From VRUE01 sp040508545 (GTDB lineage Bacteria > Actinomycetota > Thermoleophilia > Solirubrobacterales > 70-9), in assembly GCA_040508545.1 (NCBI GenBank), contig JBEVMR010000071.1, forward strand, positions 7,768-71,767: DNA of 64,000 nucleotides, written 5' to 3'. The notes beneath the pieces are model-generated. The model saw nothing but the letters and a program-made list of their open reading frames with translations. It was not told the DNA's origin and did no database searches. Below are positions 26,612-34,810 of the stretch, piece after piece; within the stretch, counting starts at the first letter, position 1; each line of letters opens with the position of its first letter. A program made the translations under genes and the position numbers.

Positions 26612-26657
26612 CCCCGCACCGACCTAGCTCCGGTCAAAGGTCTTGGTCGGTGCGGGG
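26612..26657. terminator. Second strong hairpin (terminator or structured small RNA)
   Basis: Perfect 13-bp stem CCCCGCACCGACC / GGTCGGTGCGGGG with a 20-base loop, followed on the plus strand by GGGTTTAA. Together with the hairpin 39 bases to the left and the palindrome between them it forms an unusually structured 120-base interval. Confidence 0.55.
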
Positions 26658-26717
26658 GGTTTAACGTCGCCCGCCGCGCTCGGCAACCACTAGAGGGCAG
26701 GTCGACTTAGCTCCTCC

Positions 26718-27449
26718 TCATGCATCCTCCGCGCCGCCGCCGGAACCGCTGTCCGGCACTGAGTAGATCAGGTTGAAGGTCGCTTTGGCGTAGGCAAACC
26801 AGGCATCCCGGTCGGCCGTCGAAAACGCGGGTTTTTCGTTGTGGTCCTCGAACTCCGGGAGGGACTGGACGAGGGTCACGACGGCGGGATGCAGCCCGGC
26901 GAACGGATCGGCGGGCGGAGGCGGCGGAGGCGGAGTGTCTTCCGGCTTGCCGCCGTTGTTGCCTTTGCGGTTCGTTCGTTTGCGTCGCCCGCCGGCGCCA
27001 GGCCGCGTCGATTTGAAGCGCGGGCTTAGCTCGATGTCGGTCTGCTTGGCGGCGCTCAAATAGAAAGCGATGGCCTTACGCACGGTGTCGCCTTCGATGC
27101 CGAACTCGCGGAACTTCTCCTCCAACATCGCCTGCGTTGCGCCGTTGCCCAGCGCGACGATCGTCGGATAGGACTCGCGCAGGATCTGCCCCAGCAGGGA
27201 CCCCCGATCCTCGGCGGTTACGAGTTCGCGCATGCGCTCGGTCGGCTGCTCGGTCTCCTCCTCCATCAGCCCGAACACGCGACAGGCCCGCAGGAACTGG
27301 CTCTGGTCACCTCCCGACTTCCCGACGAGGACACTGCGGTCGATCTTGTCGGGCAGCCCCGTTGCCTTGAGCTGGTCGAGGATGCCCTCGAAGGTCGACC
27401 AGGACAAGTAGGGCGGTTGGAAATCTGGCTGTTGTGGCACGGTGTTCAT
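26718..27449 (-). CDS. DUF5343-like protein
   Basis: 243 residues. The N-terminal two thirds (YLSWSTFEGILDQLKATGLP, then a GDQSQFLRACRVFGLM segment) match the DUF5343 family. A basic Pro-rich linker (GRRKRTNRKGNN, then seven consecutive Pro) leads to a C-terminal segment (FAGLHPAVVTLVQSLPEF). The function of DUF5343 is not established; members often occur in accessory or defence-like loci. It is divergent from the two small genes at 27570 and 27785 across a palindromic control region. Confidence 0.75.
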   Translation of the reverse strand: MNTVPQQPDFQPPYLSWSTFEGILDQLKATGLPDKIDRSVLVGKSGGDQSQFLRACRVFGLMEEETEQPTERMRELVTAEDRGSLLGQILRESYPTIVALGNGATQAMLEEKFREFGIEGDTVRKAIAFYLSAAKQTDIELSPRFKSTRPGAGGRRKRTNRKGNNGGKPEDTPPPPPPPADPFAGLHPAVVTLVQSLPEFEDHNEKPAFSTADRDAWFAYAKATFNLIYSVPDSGSGGGAEDA

Positions 27450-27478
27450 TCTGGCACGCTCCGGTCAGTTAGCGTCTT

Positions 27479-27552
27479 GAGTGGCAGACCTTACCACTTC
27501 TGCCACTCGGAGGTAGATTTGTCCAGATTTTCTGTTGGCAGACCGAGTGGCA
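27479..27552. promoter_or_regulatory. Palindromic control region between divergent accessory genes
   Basis: GAGTGGCAGA (27479-27488) and TCTGCCACTC (27499-27508) form a ten-bp perfect inverted repeat. GGCAGACC recurs at 27483 and 27537, and GAGTGGCA recurs at 27545. The repeated half-sites, placed between a minus-strand and a plus-strand gene, indicate an operator read by a local regulator. Confidence 0.6.
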
Positions 27553-27569
27553 CGGGGTAGTTTGAGGTC

Positions 27570-27788
27570 ATGGAATCTCTTGCGAAGGGCACCCAGATCG
27601 AGGTCACCGACGCCTTTGGCGATCACCGGCTGAAGCGGGTTCTTGAGTGCGTTGACGGCGGGAAGTTCCCGGCCGTGTGGGCCTGCTCAGACGATGAGTG
27701 GGCATCGGCCTTGGCGGAAGGACGAGAGCCTGAGCCTGAGCCGTTCCCTTGGCCACTGGATTCAGCCCGCCCTAGAATGCACGCATGA
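27570..27788 (+). CDS. Small acidic protein of unknown function
   Basis: 72 residues with an N-terminal beta-like region (IEVTDAFGDHRLKRVLECVDG) and a Glu/Pro-rich end (EGREPEPEPFPWP). Its TGA overlaps the ATG of the next small ORF (ATGA), so the two form a coupled pair, as seen in toxin-antitoxin or regulator pairs. No family is recognised. Confidence 0.6.
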   Translation: MESLAKGTQIEVTDAFGDHRLKRVLECVDGGKFPAVWACSDDEWASALAEGREPEPEPFPWPLDSARPRMHA

Positions 27789-27952
27789 GCCCGGCACGTA
27801 AAAGGACCGAGAAGACCAGGCCCACGCCGCCGGCAAGCGATGTGAAGCAGGACCCCAGCCATACCGAGGCCGACTTCCTACGAGACCTCGGCAAGGCGAC
27901 CTCCAATAGAGCTAGGAAGAAACTGGGGCTACCGTCTTCTGGACGCGGTTGA
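27785..27952 (+). CDS. 55-residue basic protein coupled to the preceding gene
   Basis: Starts by ATGA overlap and ends in TGA at 27952. The first 20 residues are Lys/Arg/Pro-rich; the rest (TEADFLRDLGKATSNRARKK) is a helical segment. It overlaps the 3' end of the IS1595-type transposase on the other strand by 41 bases. Possible antitoxin-like or DNA-binding small protein; function unproven. Confidence 0.5.
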   Translation: MSPARKRTEKTRPTPPASDVKQDPSHTEADFLRDLGKATSNRARKKLGLPSSGRG

Positions 27953-28739
27953 GGATCGCCCAGAACATCGGCTCCCGCGACTTTCGCCGGTTGTAGCGGA
28001 AGGCGTACTCGTCTAGGTAGGCCTGTAGGTAGTCGGTGCTGATCGCGTGGTAGACGCCGCGCACGCCGGTCTTGAACAGGCCGAAGAAGCCCTCGACGGT
28101 CTGGGTGTGGGTCTCGCCTATCGCGTAGATCCGGGCTTGGTGTTTGATCCTATGGTGGCCACGGTAGTCCCGGCCGATGCTCTCGTAGATCGTGAACTCG
28201 TCCGTGAACAGCATCGAGGACGGTAGGACGTGCTCGCGCACGACGCGGCCAACCGTTCGCCCGCCCCGGTCCGGTACGACCAGCGGCCGGACCCGCCCGC
28301 CGCGCTCGACCATCGCGAGGATCGTCGGCCGATAACTTTTCCGCATCATCACCTGGCGGTGGGTTTCGCTGGCGCGGGGCTGACCTCCATAGGCCGACTC
28401 GTCTACCTCGACATCGCCATCGAGCGGCCCGTCTTCGTCGGCCAGGAGCGTGCGGATCTGCTTGAACATCCGATGGGCGGTCTTGTAGGTGACGCCGATC
28501 TCGCGCTCCAACTGCTTGGCGCTGATGCCGCACCGGGTGCTGCTCATTAGGTAGATCGCAAAGAACCAAAGCTGGAGGCTGACGGTGCTCTTGTGAAAGA
28601 TGGTGCCGGCGGTCGGGTAGACGTGGTGGCCGCAGAACTGGATACCAGACACACGTACGAATGTCGCCACGCCTGTACTTGCTTCGGCTACATACTTCCC
28701 CTGCATCGGACGGCCGGAGTCGTTAGCGTGCCGCCCCAA
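27912..28739 (-). CDS. IS1595 (ISXO2)-family transposase, N-terminus probably incomplete
   Basis: The catalytic domain is well preserved: AGTIFHKSTVSLQLWFFAIY, ISAKQLEREIGVTYKTAHRM, first Asp region DGDVEVDESAYGG, second Asp in LFTDEFTIYES, and the TVEGFFGLFKTGVRGVYHAI end. The usual N-terminal zinc ribbon is represented only by its second half (QFCGHHVYP); the first Cys pair is missing. The upstream part of the frame looks like readthrough of non-coding sequence with only a TTG to start from. The element is probably defective. Terminal inverted repeats were not identified. Confidence 0.8.
   Translation of the reverse strand: MGRHANDSGRPMQGKYVAEASTGVATFVRVSGIQFCGHHVYPTAGTIFHKSTVSLQLWFFAIYLMSSTRCGISAKQLEREIGVTYKTAHRMFKQIRTLLADEDGPLDGDVEVDESAYGGQPRASETHRQVMMRKSYRPTILAMVERGGRVRPLVVPDRGGRTVGRVVREHVLPSSMLFTDEFTIYESIGRDYRGHHRIKHQARIYAIGETHTQTVEGFFGLFKTGVRGVYHAISTDYLQAYLDEYAFRYNRRKSREPMFWAILNRVQKTVAPVSS
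28674..28701 (-). repeat. Inverted partner of the 28-base repeat at 25855
   Basis: Matches 25855-25882 at 23 of 28 bases in reverse orientation. It lies in the doubtful N-terminal part of the transposase frame, 38 bases from the DUF1015 start codon. Confidence 0.45.
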
Positions 28740-30028
28740 TGGCCGACGTCCGCCCGATCCATGCGACCCACTACGACCTCGGCGTGGTCGGCTCGCTCCA
28801 AGAGGTCGCGGCGCCGCCCTACGACGTGATCGATGGCTCGATGCGCGAAGAGCTGCTCGAGCGCTCCCCCTACAACGCGGTGGCGATCGACCTGCCGAAA
28901 CCGTACGGCGAGACCGGCCCGCAGCAGACCGAGGATGACCCCTACGAGCGGGCGGCGCAGCTGATGGACGAGTGGCGCGGGGCCGGAGCGCTCGTCGCCG
29001 ACTCAGAGCCGGCGATCTGGGCGATGACCCAGGACTACACCGGCCCCGACGGAACGCCCCGCACCCGCCACGGCATCCTCGCCCGCGTCCGCGTCGAGGA
29101 CTTCTCCGCCGGCCAGGTCCTGCCCCACGAGCGGACCCTTCCCGGCCCGAAGAAAGACCGGCTCGACCTCACGCACGCCACCAAGCACAACCTCTCGCCG
29201 ATCTTCTCGCTCAGCACCAAGGACGCCTGGCCGCTGATCGCGCCAGCGGTGGAGTCCGAGCAGCCCTGGGGCGAAGCGACCGACGAAGGCGGCACGGTGA
29301 CCAAGGTCTGGCGGGTCGGCGACCCGGCGATCCACGCCCAGGTGACCGAGCTGCTCGGCGGCGCCCAGCTGCTGATCGCAGACGGCCACCATCGCTACGA
29401 GACGGCGATCGCCTACCGCGACGAGGTCGGAGGCGAGGGCGATCACGAGTTCACGCTGATGGCGCTGACCGGGCTCGACGACCCCGGGCTGACCGTCTTC
29501 CCCACCCATCGCCTGCTCTCCGGCCTGCGCGAGGACCCCGAGCGCCAGCGCCGCCTCGGCGAGGGCCTGCGCGAGATCTTCGACGCTACCGAGGTGCCGC
29601 TCGACCAGCTCGACCCGCTCGGCGAGGAGGGCGCCGGCGTCTTCGGCCTCTACGACTCCTTCCATAAGAAAGCGTTCCGGCTGCGGCTCAAGGACAGCGC
29701 CGTCGCCGCGCTCGACGAGCAGCTGGCCGGCAAGCCCGAGGCCTACCGCCGGCTCGACGCGGCGATCCTCGAGACCCTGGTGCTGAAGGGCATCGCCGGC
29801 CTCAGCGAAGACGACATCCTCGCCAAGCGCGGCCTCGGCTACTCGAAGAGCGTCGAGGACTCGCTCTCCCTGCTCGAGGCAGGCACCTACGACGTCGCCT
29901 TCATCCTGCGCCCGATTCCCGTAGACCAGGTCAAAGCGATCTGCGAAAGCGACGAGAACATGCCGCCGAAGTCGACCTACTTCTTCCCCAAGGTCCTGAC
30001 CGGCCTGGTTTTCAACCCCGTCGGCTGA
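28739..30028 (+). CDS. DUF1015 family protein
   Basis: 429 residues. The start is fixed by the family N-terminus MADVRPIHATHYD, followed by VAAPPYDVID. DUF1015 hallmarks include LPHERTLPGPKKDRLDLTHAT, ADGHHRYETAIAYRDE, and VAFILRPIPVDQVKAICESD near the end. It is a conserved cytosolic protein, often near serine or phosphonate metabolism genes, with unknown activity. The transposase gene ends where it starts, so its native promoter region may have been displaced. Confidence 0.92.
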   Translation: MADVRPIHATHYDLGVVGSLQEVAAPPYDVIDGSMREELLERSPYNAVAIDLPKPYGETGPQQTEDDPYERAAQLMDEWRGAGALVADSEPAIWAMTQDYTGPDGTPRTRHGILARVRVEDFSAGQVLPHERTLPGPKKDRLDLTHATKHNLSPIFSLSTKDAWPLIAPAVESEQPWGEATDEGGTVTKVWRVGDPAIHAQVTELLGGAQLLIADGHHRYETAIAYRDEVGGEGDHEFTLMALTGLDDPGLTVFPTHRLLSGLREDPERQRRLGEGLREIFDATEVPLDQLDPLGEEGAGVFGLYDSFHKKAFRLRLKDSAVAALDEQLAGKPEAYRRLDAAILETLVLKGIAGLSEDDILAKRGLGYSKSVEDSLSLLEAGTYDVAFILRPIPVDQVKAICESDENMPPKSTYFFPKVLTGLVFNPVG

Positions 30029-30071
30029 CCCGCGTCGTTCACGGGCCCCGCCCGCGTAGGATGACCACCCA

Positions 30072-30638
30072 GTGGTCAAGATCTACACCAAGAAGGGCGA
30101 CGACGGCAGCACCTCGCTCTGGTACGGCGGCCGCGTGCCCAAGCACCACGGCCGCACCGAGGCCTACGGCGCCCTCGACGAAGCCTGCTCGCAGCTCGGC
30201 GTAGCCCGGGCGCTCTGCGGTCCCGACATGGCCGAGCTGGCCGCCGACCTGCTCCGCCTCCAAGACGACATCTTCGTCGCCGGCGCCGAGCTGGCGACCG
30301 CGCCCGAGGCGGCCGAGCGGCTCGAAGACGGCATCAGCCGCACGACCGAGGAGATGGTCGCCGAGATGGAGGAGGCGATCGACCGCTACATGGAGCGGGT
30401 CGAGCTGCCGCCCCAGTTCGTGATCCCCGGCGGCAACCAGCTCTCGGCCCAGCTCGACGTCGCCCGCACGACGATCCGCCGCGCCGAGCGCCGCATCAGC
30501 GCCCTCAACGAGGGCGGCGAGATCGCCAGCGAGACCGTGATCCACTTCGTCAACCGCGCTTCCGACCTCGCCTACGCGATGGCCCGCTTCGCCGACGTCG
30601 ACGATCCGGCTCTCTTCGAGGGCCGCCGGAAGACGTAG
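30072..30638 (+). CDS. Cob(I)alamin adenosyltransferase, PduO type
   Basis: 188 residues from a GTG. Motifs include IYTKKGDDGSTSLWYGGRVPK (the ATP-binding N-terminus), a GALDEACSQLG helix and the C-terminal FVNRASDLAYAMAR. It transfers the adenosyl group of ATP to cob(I)alamin to form coenzyme B12. It is probably the first gene of a short operon with osmC (5-base gap) and the GMC enzyme. Confidence 0.93.
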   Translation: MVKIYTKKGDDGSTSLWYGGRVPKHHGRTEAYGALDEACSQLGVARALCGPDMAELAADLLRLQDDIFVAGAELATAPEAAERLEDGISRTTEEMVAEMEEAIDRYMERVELPPQFVIPGGNQLSAQLDVARTTIRRAERRISALNEGGEIASETVIHFVNRASDLAYAMARFADVDDPALFEGRRKT

Positions 30639-30643
30639 GCGCG

Positions 30644-31048
30644 ATGAAGGTCGTCGCCCGGCGCCGGGAGGGATACGTCCACGACGTCGAGATCGAAGGC
30701 GGCCGGCATCGGCTGGTCGTCGACGAGCCGATCGTGGCCGGCGGCACCGACGCCGGCCCCGCCCCCACCCGCCTGCTCGCCGCGGGCCTGGCGAGCTGCA
30801 TCGCGATCACGATCGAGATGTACGCGGGGCGCAAGGGGTGGGATGTCGGCGCAGTGGAGGTCGAGGTCGAGGTCGCCTACGAGGGCTTCACCCCCACCTC
30901 GTTCGCGGCGACGGTCCGGCTGCCGGCCGGGCTGAGCGAGGAGCAGCGAGAGCAGCTCCTGGTGATCGCCGGCAAGTGCCCCGTCCACAAGGTGATCGCG
31001 AGCGAGACGCCGGTCTCCGACCGGATCGAGGACCAGCCCGGTGCATGA
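30644..31048 (+). CDS. OsmC/Ohr family protein
   Basis: 134 residues. OsmC fold: DEPIVAGGTDAGPAPTRLLA, first Cys in LASCIAITIEMYA, second Cys in GKCPVHKVI. These two form the peroxidatic and resolving pair that reduces organic hydroperoxides. Its stop overlaps the GTG start of the GMC oxidoreductase by eight bases. Confidence 0.9.
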   Translation: MKVVARRREGYVHDVEIEGGRHRLVVDEPIVAGGTDAGPAPTRLLAAGLASCIAITIEMYAGRKGWDVGAVEVEVEVAYEGFTPTSFAATVRLPAGLSEEQREQLLVIAGKCPVHKVIASETPVSDRIEDQPGA

Positions 31049-32651
31049 CTACGTGATCGTCGGCGCTGGCTCCGCCGGCTGCGTCCTCGCCGCCCGCCTC
31101 AGCGAGGACCCCGCGGTCAGCGTGCTGCTGATCGAGGCCGGCGGCAGCGACCGCCACCCCGACGTCAAGATCCCGGCTGGGTTCCAGAATCAGTTCAAAT
31201 CGAAGCGGGACTGGGACCTCGGCACCGAGCCCGAGCCGCACTGCGACGGCCGCTCTCTGTACATGCCGCGCGGCAAGGGCCTGGGCGGCTCGAGCTCGAT
31301 GAACGCGATGCTCTACGTGCGCGGCCATCCGCTCGACTACGAGCGCTGGGCCGCCGACGGCGCCACCGGCTGGGACTGGGACGGGATGCGGCCCTACTTC
31401 CTCCGGGCCGAGGACAACGCCCGCGGCGAGTCCGAGCACCACGCGACCGGCGGGCCCCTGCGAGTCGAGGACGAGCGCTCCCCACGGCGGCTGACCCACC
31501 AGTTCCTCGATGCCTGCGCGGCGGCGGGGATACCGCGAATCGCCGACTACAACGGCCCCGAGCAGGACGGTGCCTCGCTCGCCCAGGTGACCCAGCGCAA
31601 CGGCCGCCGCTGGAGCACCGCGGACGCTTACCTGCGTCCAGCGCGCAAGCGCAAGAACCTCACCGTGATCACCGGCGCCCACGTGTTGGGTGTGGACGTT
31701 CGGGACGGCCGTGCCACCGGGGCCCGCTACCGCCGTCGCGGCCGCGAGCATCTCGCCGCCGCCCGGCGTGACGTGATCCTCTCCGCCGGCGCCCTCGCCT
31801 CCCCCCAGCTCCTGATGCTCTCCGGCATCGGCCCCGCCGAGCAACTCCAGGAGCTGGGCATCCCCGTAGCGGTCGACCTGCCAGGCGTCGGCGCAAACCT
31901 CCAGGACCATCCCTACCTGACCCTGACCTGGGACGTGCCCGCAGGCGGTTCGCTCGCCGACGCGGAGAGCCCCAAGGCGATGCTCGAGTTCCTGCTGCGG
32001 CGCACCGGCCCGCTCACCTCAACCGTCGCCGAGGCGCTCGCGTTCGTGCGCAGCAAGCCAGGGCTCGCCCAGCCCGACCTCCAGTACCACTTCGCGCCCG
32101 GCTACTTCGCCGACAACGGCTTCGCGGAATACGACGGCCACGCGGTGACCTTCGGACCGACGCTGGTCGCCCCCCGCAGCCGCGGCTGGGTGCGCTTGCG
32201 CTCGGCCGACCCGGCGGACAAGCCCAGGATCCTGACCAACTCGTTGGCCGATCACGAAGACGTCGCCGCGCTGCTCGCCGGGACGCGGTTGACGCGGGAG
32301 ATCGCGGCTGCCGAGCCATTTCGGTCAGAGCTCGGCCGCGAGCTCATCCCGGATCTGAGCAGCGACAGCGACGAGGACCTGATCGACGACCTGCGCCGCC
32401 GGGTCGAGCTGCTCTTCCACCCGGTGGGAACCTGCCGCATGGGCTCTGACGAGGACGCGGTCGTCGATCTCGAGCTGCGGCTGCGCGGGGTCGCCGGGCT
32501 GCGCGTCGTCGATGCCTCGGTCTTCCCGATCATCCCCAGCGGCAACACCAACGCGCCGACGATCGCCGTCGCCGAGCGCGCGGCTGACCTGATCGCGGGT
32601 AAGCCGCTGCTCGGTGGAACCGACTCCGACAGCCAGGCAGCGACCCCCTAG
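31041..32651 (+). CDS. GMC-family FAD oxidoreductase (choline/alcohol dehydrogenase type)
   Basis: 536 residues from a GTG. FAD-binding IVGAGSAGCVLAARLSE, GMC signature 1 (GLGGSSSMNAMLYVRG), signature 2 region (SAGALASPQLLMLSGIGP), catalytic His in FHPVGTCRMG and the final NTNAPTIAVAERAADLI. It oxidises an alcohol such as choline or an aliphatic alcohol; the substrate is unresolved. It overlaps osmC and is followed four bases later by an SDR gene, so an alcohol-oxidation pathway is plausible. Confidence 0.93.
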   Translation: MHDYVIVGAGSAGCVLAARLSEDPAVSVLLIEAGGSDRHPDVKIPAGFQNQFKSKRDWDLGTEPEPHCDGRSLYMPRGKGLGGSSSMNAMLYVRGHPLDYERWAADGATGWDWDGMRPYFLRAEDNARGESEHHATGGPLRVEDERSPRRLTHQFLDACAAAGIPRIADYNGPEQDGASLAQVTQRNGRRWSTADAYLRPARKRKNLTVITGAHVLGVDVRDGRATGARYRRRGREHLAAARRDVILSAGALASPQLLMLSGIGPAEQLQELGIPVAVDLPGVGANLQDHPYLTLTWDVPAGGSLADAESPKAMLEFLLRRTGPLTSTVAEALAFVRSKPGLAQPDLQYHFAPGYFADNGFAEYDGHAVTFGPTLVAPRSRGWVRLRSADPADKPRILTNSLADHEDVAALLAGTRLTREIAAAEPFRSELGRELIPDLSSDSDEDLIDDLRRRVELLFHPVGTCRMGSDEDAVVDLELRLRGVAGLRVVDASVFPIIPSGNTNAPTIAVAERAADLIAGKPLLGGTDSDSQAATP

Positions 32652-32655
32652 CGCG

Positions 32656-33468
32656 ATGGATCTGGGACTGAAAGGACGCGCCTGCGTCGTCACCGGCGCC
32701 AGCCGCGGCATCGGCCAGGAGACGGCGCAGCTGCTCTGCGCCGAGGGCGCGCACGTGCTGCTGGTCGGCCGCGACGAGGAGCGGCTTGCAGCTGCTCGTG
32801 GAGCGGCGGCTTCCGCCGGCGCCGAGGCCGGCGGCCGAGCCGAGGCGCTCGCCCTCGACGTCACCGACGCCGATGCGGGCGAGCGGATGCTGGTGACCGC
32901 GGTCGAGCGCTTCGGCGCGCTCGACGTGCTCGTCAACAACGCCGGCGCCGCCCAATGGCGCCATCTCGACGACGTGCCCGACGAGGACTGGTACGCGCAG
33001 TACGAGCTCAACGTGATGGCGCCGCTGCGGGCGATGCGAGCCGCCGCGCCGGCGATGGCCGAGCGCGGCTGGGGCCGGGTCGTCAACGTCTGCTCGACCG
33101 CCGGCAAGCGCCCCTCGGCGGCGATGCCCGAGTACTCGGTGGCGAAGGCGGCCGAGCTCTCGCTCTCGCGCCTCTTCGCCGACCGCTACGCCAAGCAGGG
33201 CGTGCTCGTCAACGCGATCTGCCCCGGCCCGGTCGAGGCGGAGATGTGGATGGAGCCCGGCGGCCTGCTCGACCAGTCGCAGCAGATGTCGGGCGCCGAG
33301 AGCCGTGAGGAGGCGCTGGCGGAAGCCGGCGCCAAGCGCCCAATCGGCCGCCTCGCCGAGGTCGGCGAGATCGCCGCCGCGATCGTCTTCCTCTGCTCCG
33401 AGCGCGCCTCCTACGTCAGCGGCGCCGCCTGGTCGGTGGACGGCGGCACCGTGCAGGTCATCATTTGA
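32656..33468 (+). CDS. SDR family oxidoreductase (FabG-like)
   Basis: 270 residues from the ATG at 32656. TGASRGIGQE cofactor motif, VNNAGAAQW, Ser in NVCSTAGK, YSVAKAAE as YxxxK, PGPVEAEMW, and the typical end YVSGAAWSVDGGT. A classical NADP-dependent reductase or dehydrogenase. It is co-directional with the upstream GMC oxidoreductase, four bases away. Confidence 0.93.
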   Translation: MDLGLKGRACVVTGASRGIGQETAQLLCAEGAHVLLVGRDEERLAAARGAAASAGAEAGGRAEALALDVTDADAGERMLVTAVERFGALDVLVNNAGAAQWRHLDDVPDEDWYAQYELNVMAPLRAMRAAAPAMAERGWGRVVNVCSTAGKRPSAAMPEYSVAKAAELSLSRLFADRYAKQGVLVNAICPGPVEAEMWMEPGGLLDQSQQMSGAESREEALAEAGAKRPIGRLAEVGEIAAAIVFLCSERASYVSGAAWSVDGGTVQVII

Positions 33469-33473
33469 GGCCC

Positions 33474-33511
33474 TGGCGACTTATCGACCTTTTACGGGGG
33501 GTAAGTCGCCA
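33474..33511 (+). promoter_or_regulatory. Hairpin abutting the Nudix start codon
   Basis: TGGCGACTTA (33474-33483) and TAAGTCGCCA (33502-33511) form a perfect ten-bp stem. The 3' arm touches the ATG at 33512, and the only purine-rich ribosome-binding candidate (GGGGGG, 33496-33501) lies in the loop next to the stem. It could act as a terminator for the SDR gene or as a translational control element for the Nudix gene. Confidence 0.6.
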
Positions 33512-34000
33512 ATGACCGACGCCGCTGTCCTGCTGCCCCTCTACGGCTGGCCCGACGAGCCGGGCCTGGTCTTCACCGAGCGGCGCGCCGACATGCGGCG
33601 CCACGCCGGCGAGATCTCCTTCCCGGGCGGCCGTAAGGACGAGACCGACCTGGATTTCGCTGCCACGGCACTACGCGAGGCGCACGAGGAGATCGGCCTC
33701 GATCCCTCCCAGGTCGAGATCGGCGAGCAGCTGCCGACCACCGGCACCTTCGTCACCGGCTACCGCATCCACCCGTTCGTCGGCCGCATCCCCCACCCTG
33801 GCGAGCTGGACCTGGAGCCCAACCCGGCCGAGGTCGAGACCGTCCTCACCTACTCGCTCGACGTCCTGCGCGAGGGCTACGCGATGCGCCGCCTGGTCCG
33901 CCGCGGCGTCCCCATCCACACTCCGACCTACGAGGTCGAAGGCCAGATGATCTGGGGAGCGACCGCGCGGATCCTCGGTCACCTCCTGGAGGCGGTCTAA
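33512..34000 (+). CDS. Nudix hydrolase, CoA pyrophosphatase type
   Basis: 162 residues from the ATG at 33512. The Nudix box is intact (GGRKDE then REAHEEIGL) and is preceded by HAGEISFPGGR, typical of the NUDT7/CoA-diphosphatase subgroup. It is expected to cut CoA or acyl-CoA into phosphopantetheine and 3',5'-ADP. A hairpin precedes the start codon. Confidence 0.9.
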   Translation: MTDAAVLLPLYGWPDEPGLVFTERRADMRRHAGEISFPGGRKDETDLDFAATALREAHEEIGLDPSQVEIGEQLPTTGTFVTGYRIHPFVGRIPHPGELDLEPNPAEVETVLTYSLDVLREGYAMRRLVRRGVPIHTPTYEVEGQMIWGATARILGHLLEAV

Positions 34001-34104
34001 GGCGGCGTAGCCAAGCCTGGCTAGGACGCAGGGAGGCTGACAAGGGGAGCGCACATCAGTGCGTGACCCGCCGGCAGCCGACCGAGGACACCGCCAGGCG
34101 CCGG

Positions 34105-34773
34105 CTACGGCGTCTTAGACGGTTGGGGGACGATGCGGATGTACGGGCGCGGCTCCTCCCAGCCGTCCGGATAGATCTCTTTCGCCTGGTCGTTGGAGAC
34201 CGAGCCGGCGATGATCACGTCATCCCCCTGCTGCCACTGGGCCGGCGTGGCGACTTTGTGGTCGGCGGTGAGCTGGAGCGAGTCGATCACCCGCAGCACC
34301 TCGTCGAAGTTGCGCCCGGTCGTCATCGGGTAGACGAGGATGAGTTTGATCTTCTTGTCGGGTCCGATGACGAAGACGTTGCGCACGGTCTGGTTGTCGA
34401 CCGGCGTACGGTCCTCGGCGTTGCCCGAGACGTCGCCCGGCAGCATTCCGTAGAGCCTGGCGACGTTGAAGTCGGTATCGCTGATGATCGGGTAGTTCGG
34501 CGCAGTGCCCTGCGTATCGGCGATGTCCTTCGCCCACTCTTCGTGCCTGTCGAGCGGGTCGATCGACAGCCCGATGATCTTCACGCCGCGCTTCGCGAAC
34601 TCCGGCTCGATGCTCGCCATGTAGCCGAGCTCGGTGGTGCAGACCGGGGTGAAGTCCTTCGGGTGCGAGAACAACACCGCCCAGGAATCGCCGATCCAGT
34701 CATGGAACTTGATCCGCCCCTCGGTCGTCTCGGCCTCGAAATCGGGTGCTACGTCACCTAGCTGCAGGCTCAT
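34105..34773 (-). CDS. 1-Cys peroxiredoxin (Prx6 type)
   Basis: 222 residues. The peroxidatic Cys is in DFTPVCTTELG, with Arg in NQTVRNVFVIGP and a C-terminal domain ending TPAQWQQGDDVII. This length and the absence of a clear resolving Cys fit the 1-Cys Prx6 class that reduces hydrogen peroxide and lipid peroxides in the cytosol. AGGAG precedes the ATG. Convergent with the Nudix gene. Confidence 0.93.
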   Translation of the reverse strand: MSLQLGDVAPDFEAETTEGRIKFHDWIGDSWAVLFSHPKDFTPVCTTELGYMASIEPEFAKRGVKIIGLSIDPLDRHEEWAKDIADTQGTAPNYPIISDTDFNVARLYGMLPGDVSGNAEDRTPVDNQTVRNVFVIGPDKKIKLILVYPMTTGRNFDEVLRVIDSLQLTADHKVATPAQWQQGDDVIIAGSVSNDQAKEIYPDGWEEPRPYIRIVPQPSKTP

Positions 34774-34810
34774 CGGAACTGCTCCTCTCGGAAACTCGCT
34801 TTCAGCGCAT

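Noticed and set aside
34001..34100. Sequence GTAGCCAAGCCTGGCTAGGACGC resembling a tRNA 5' half
   Set aside because: No matching acceptor, anticodon or T arm follows; only a small hairpin is present between convergent genes.
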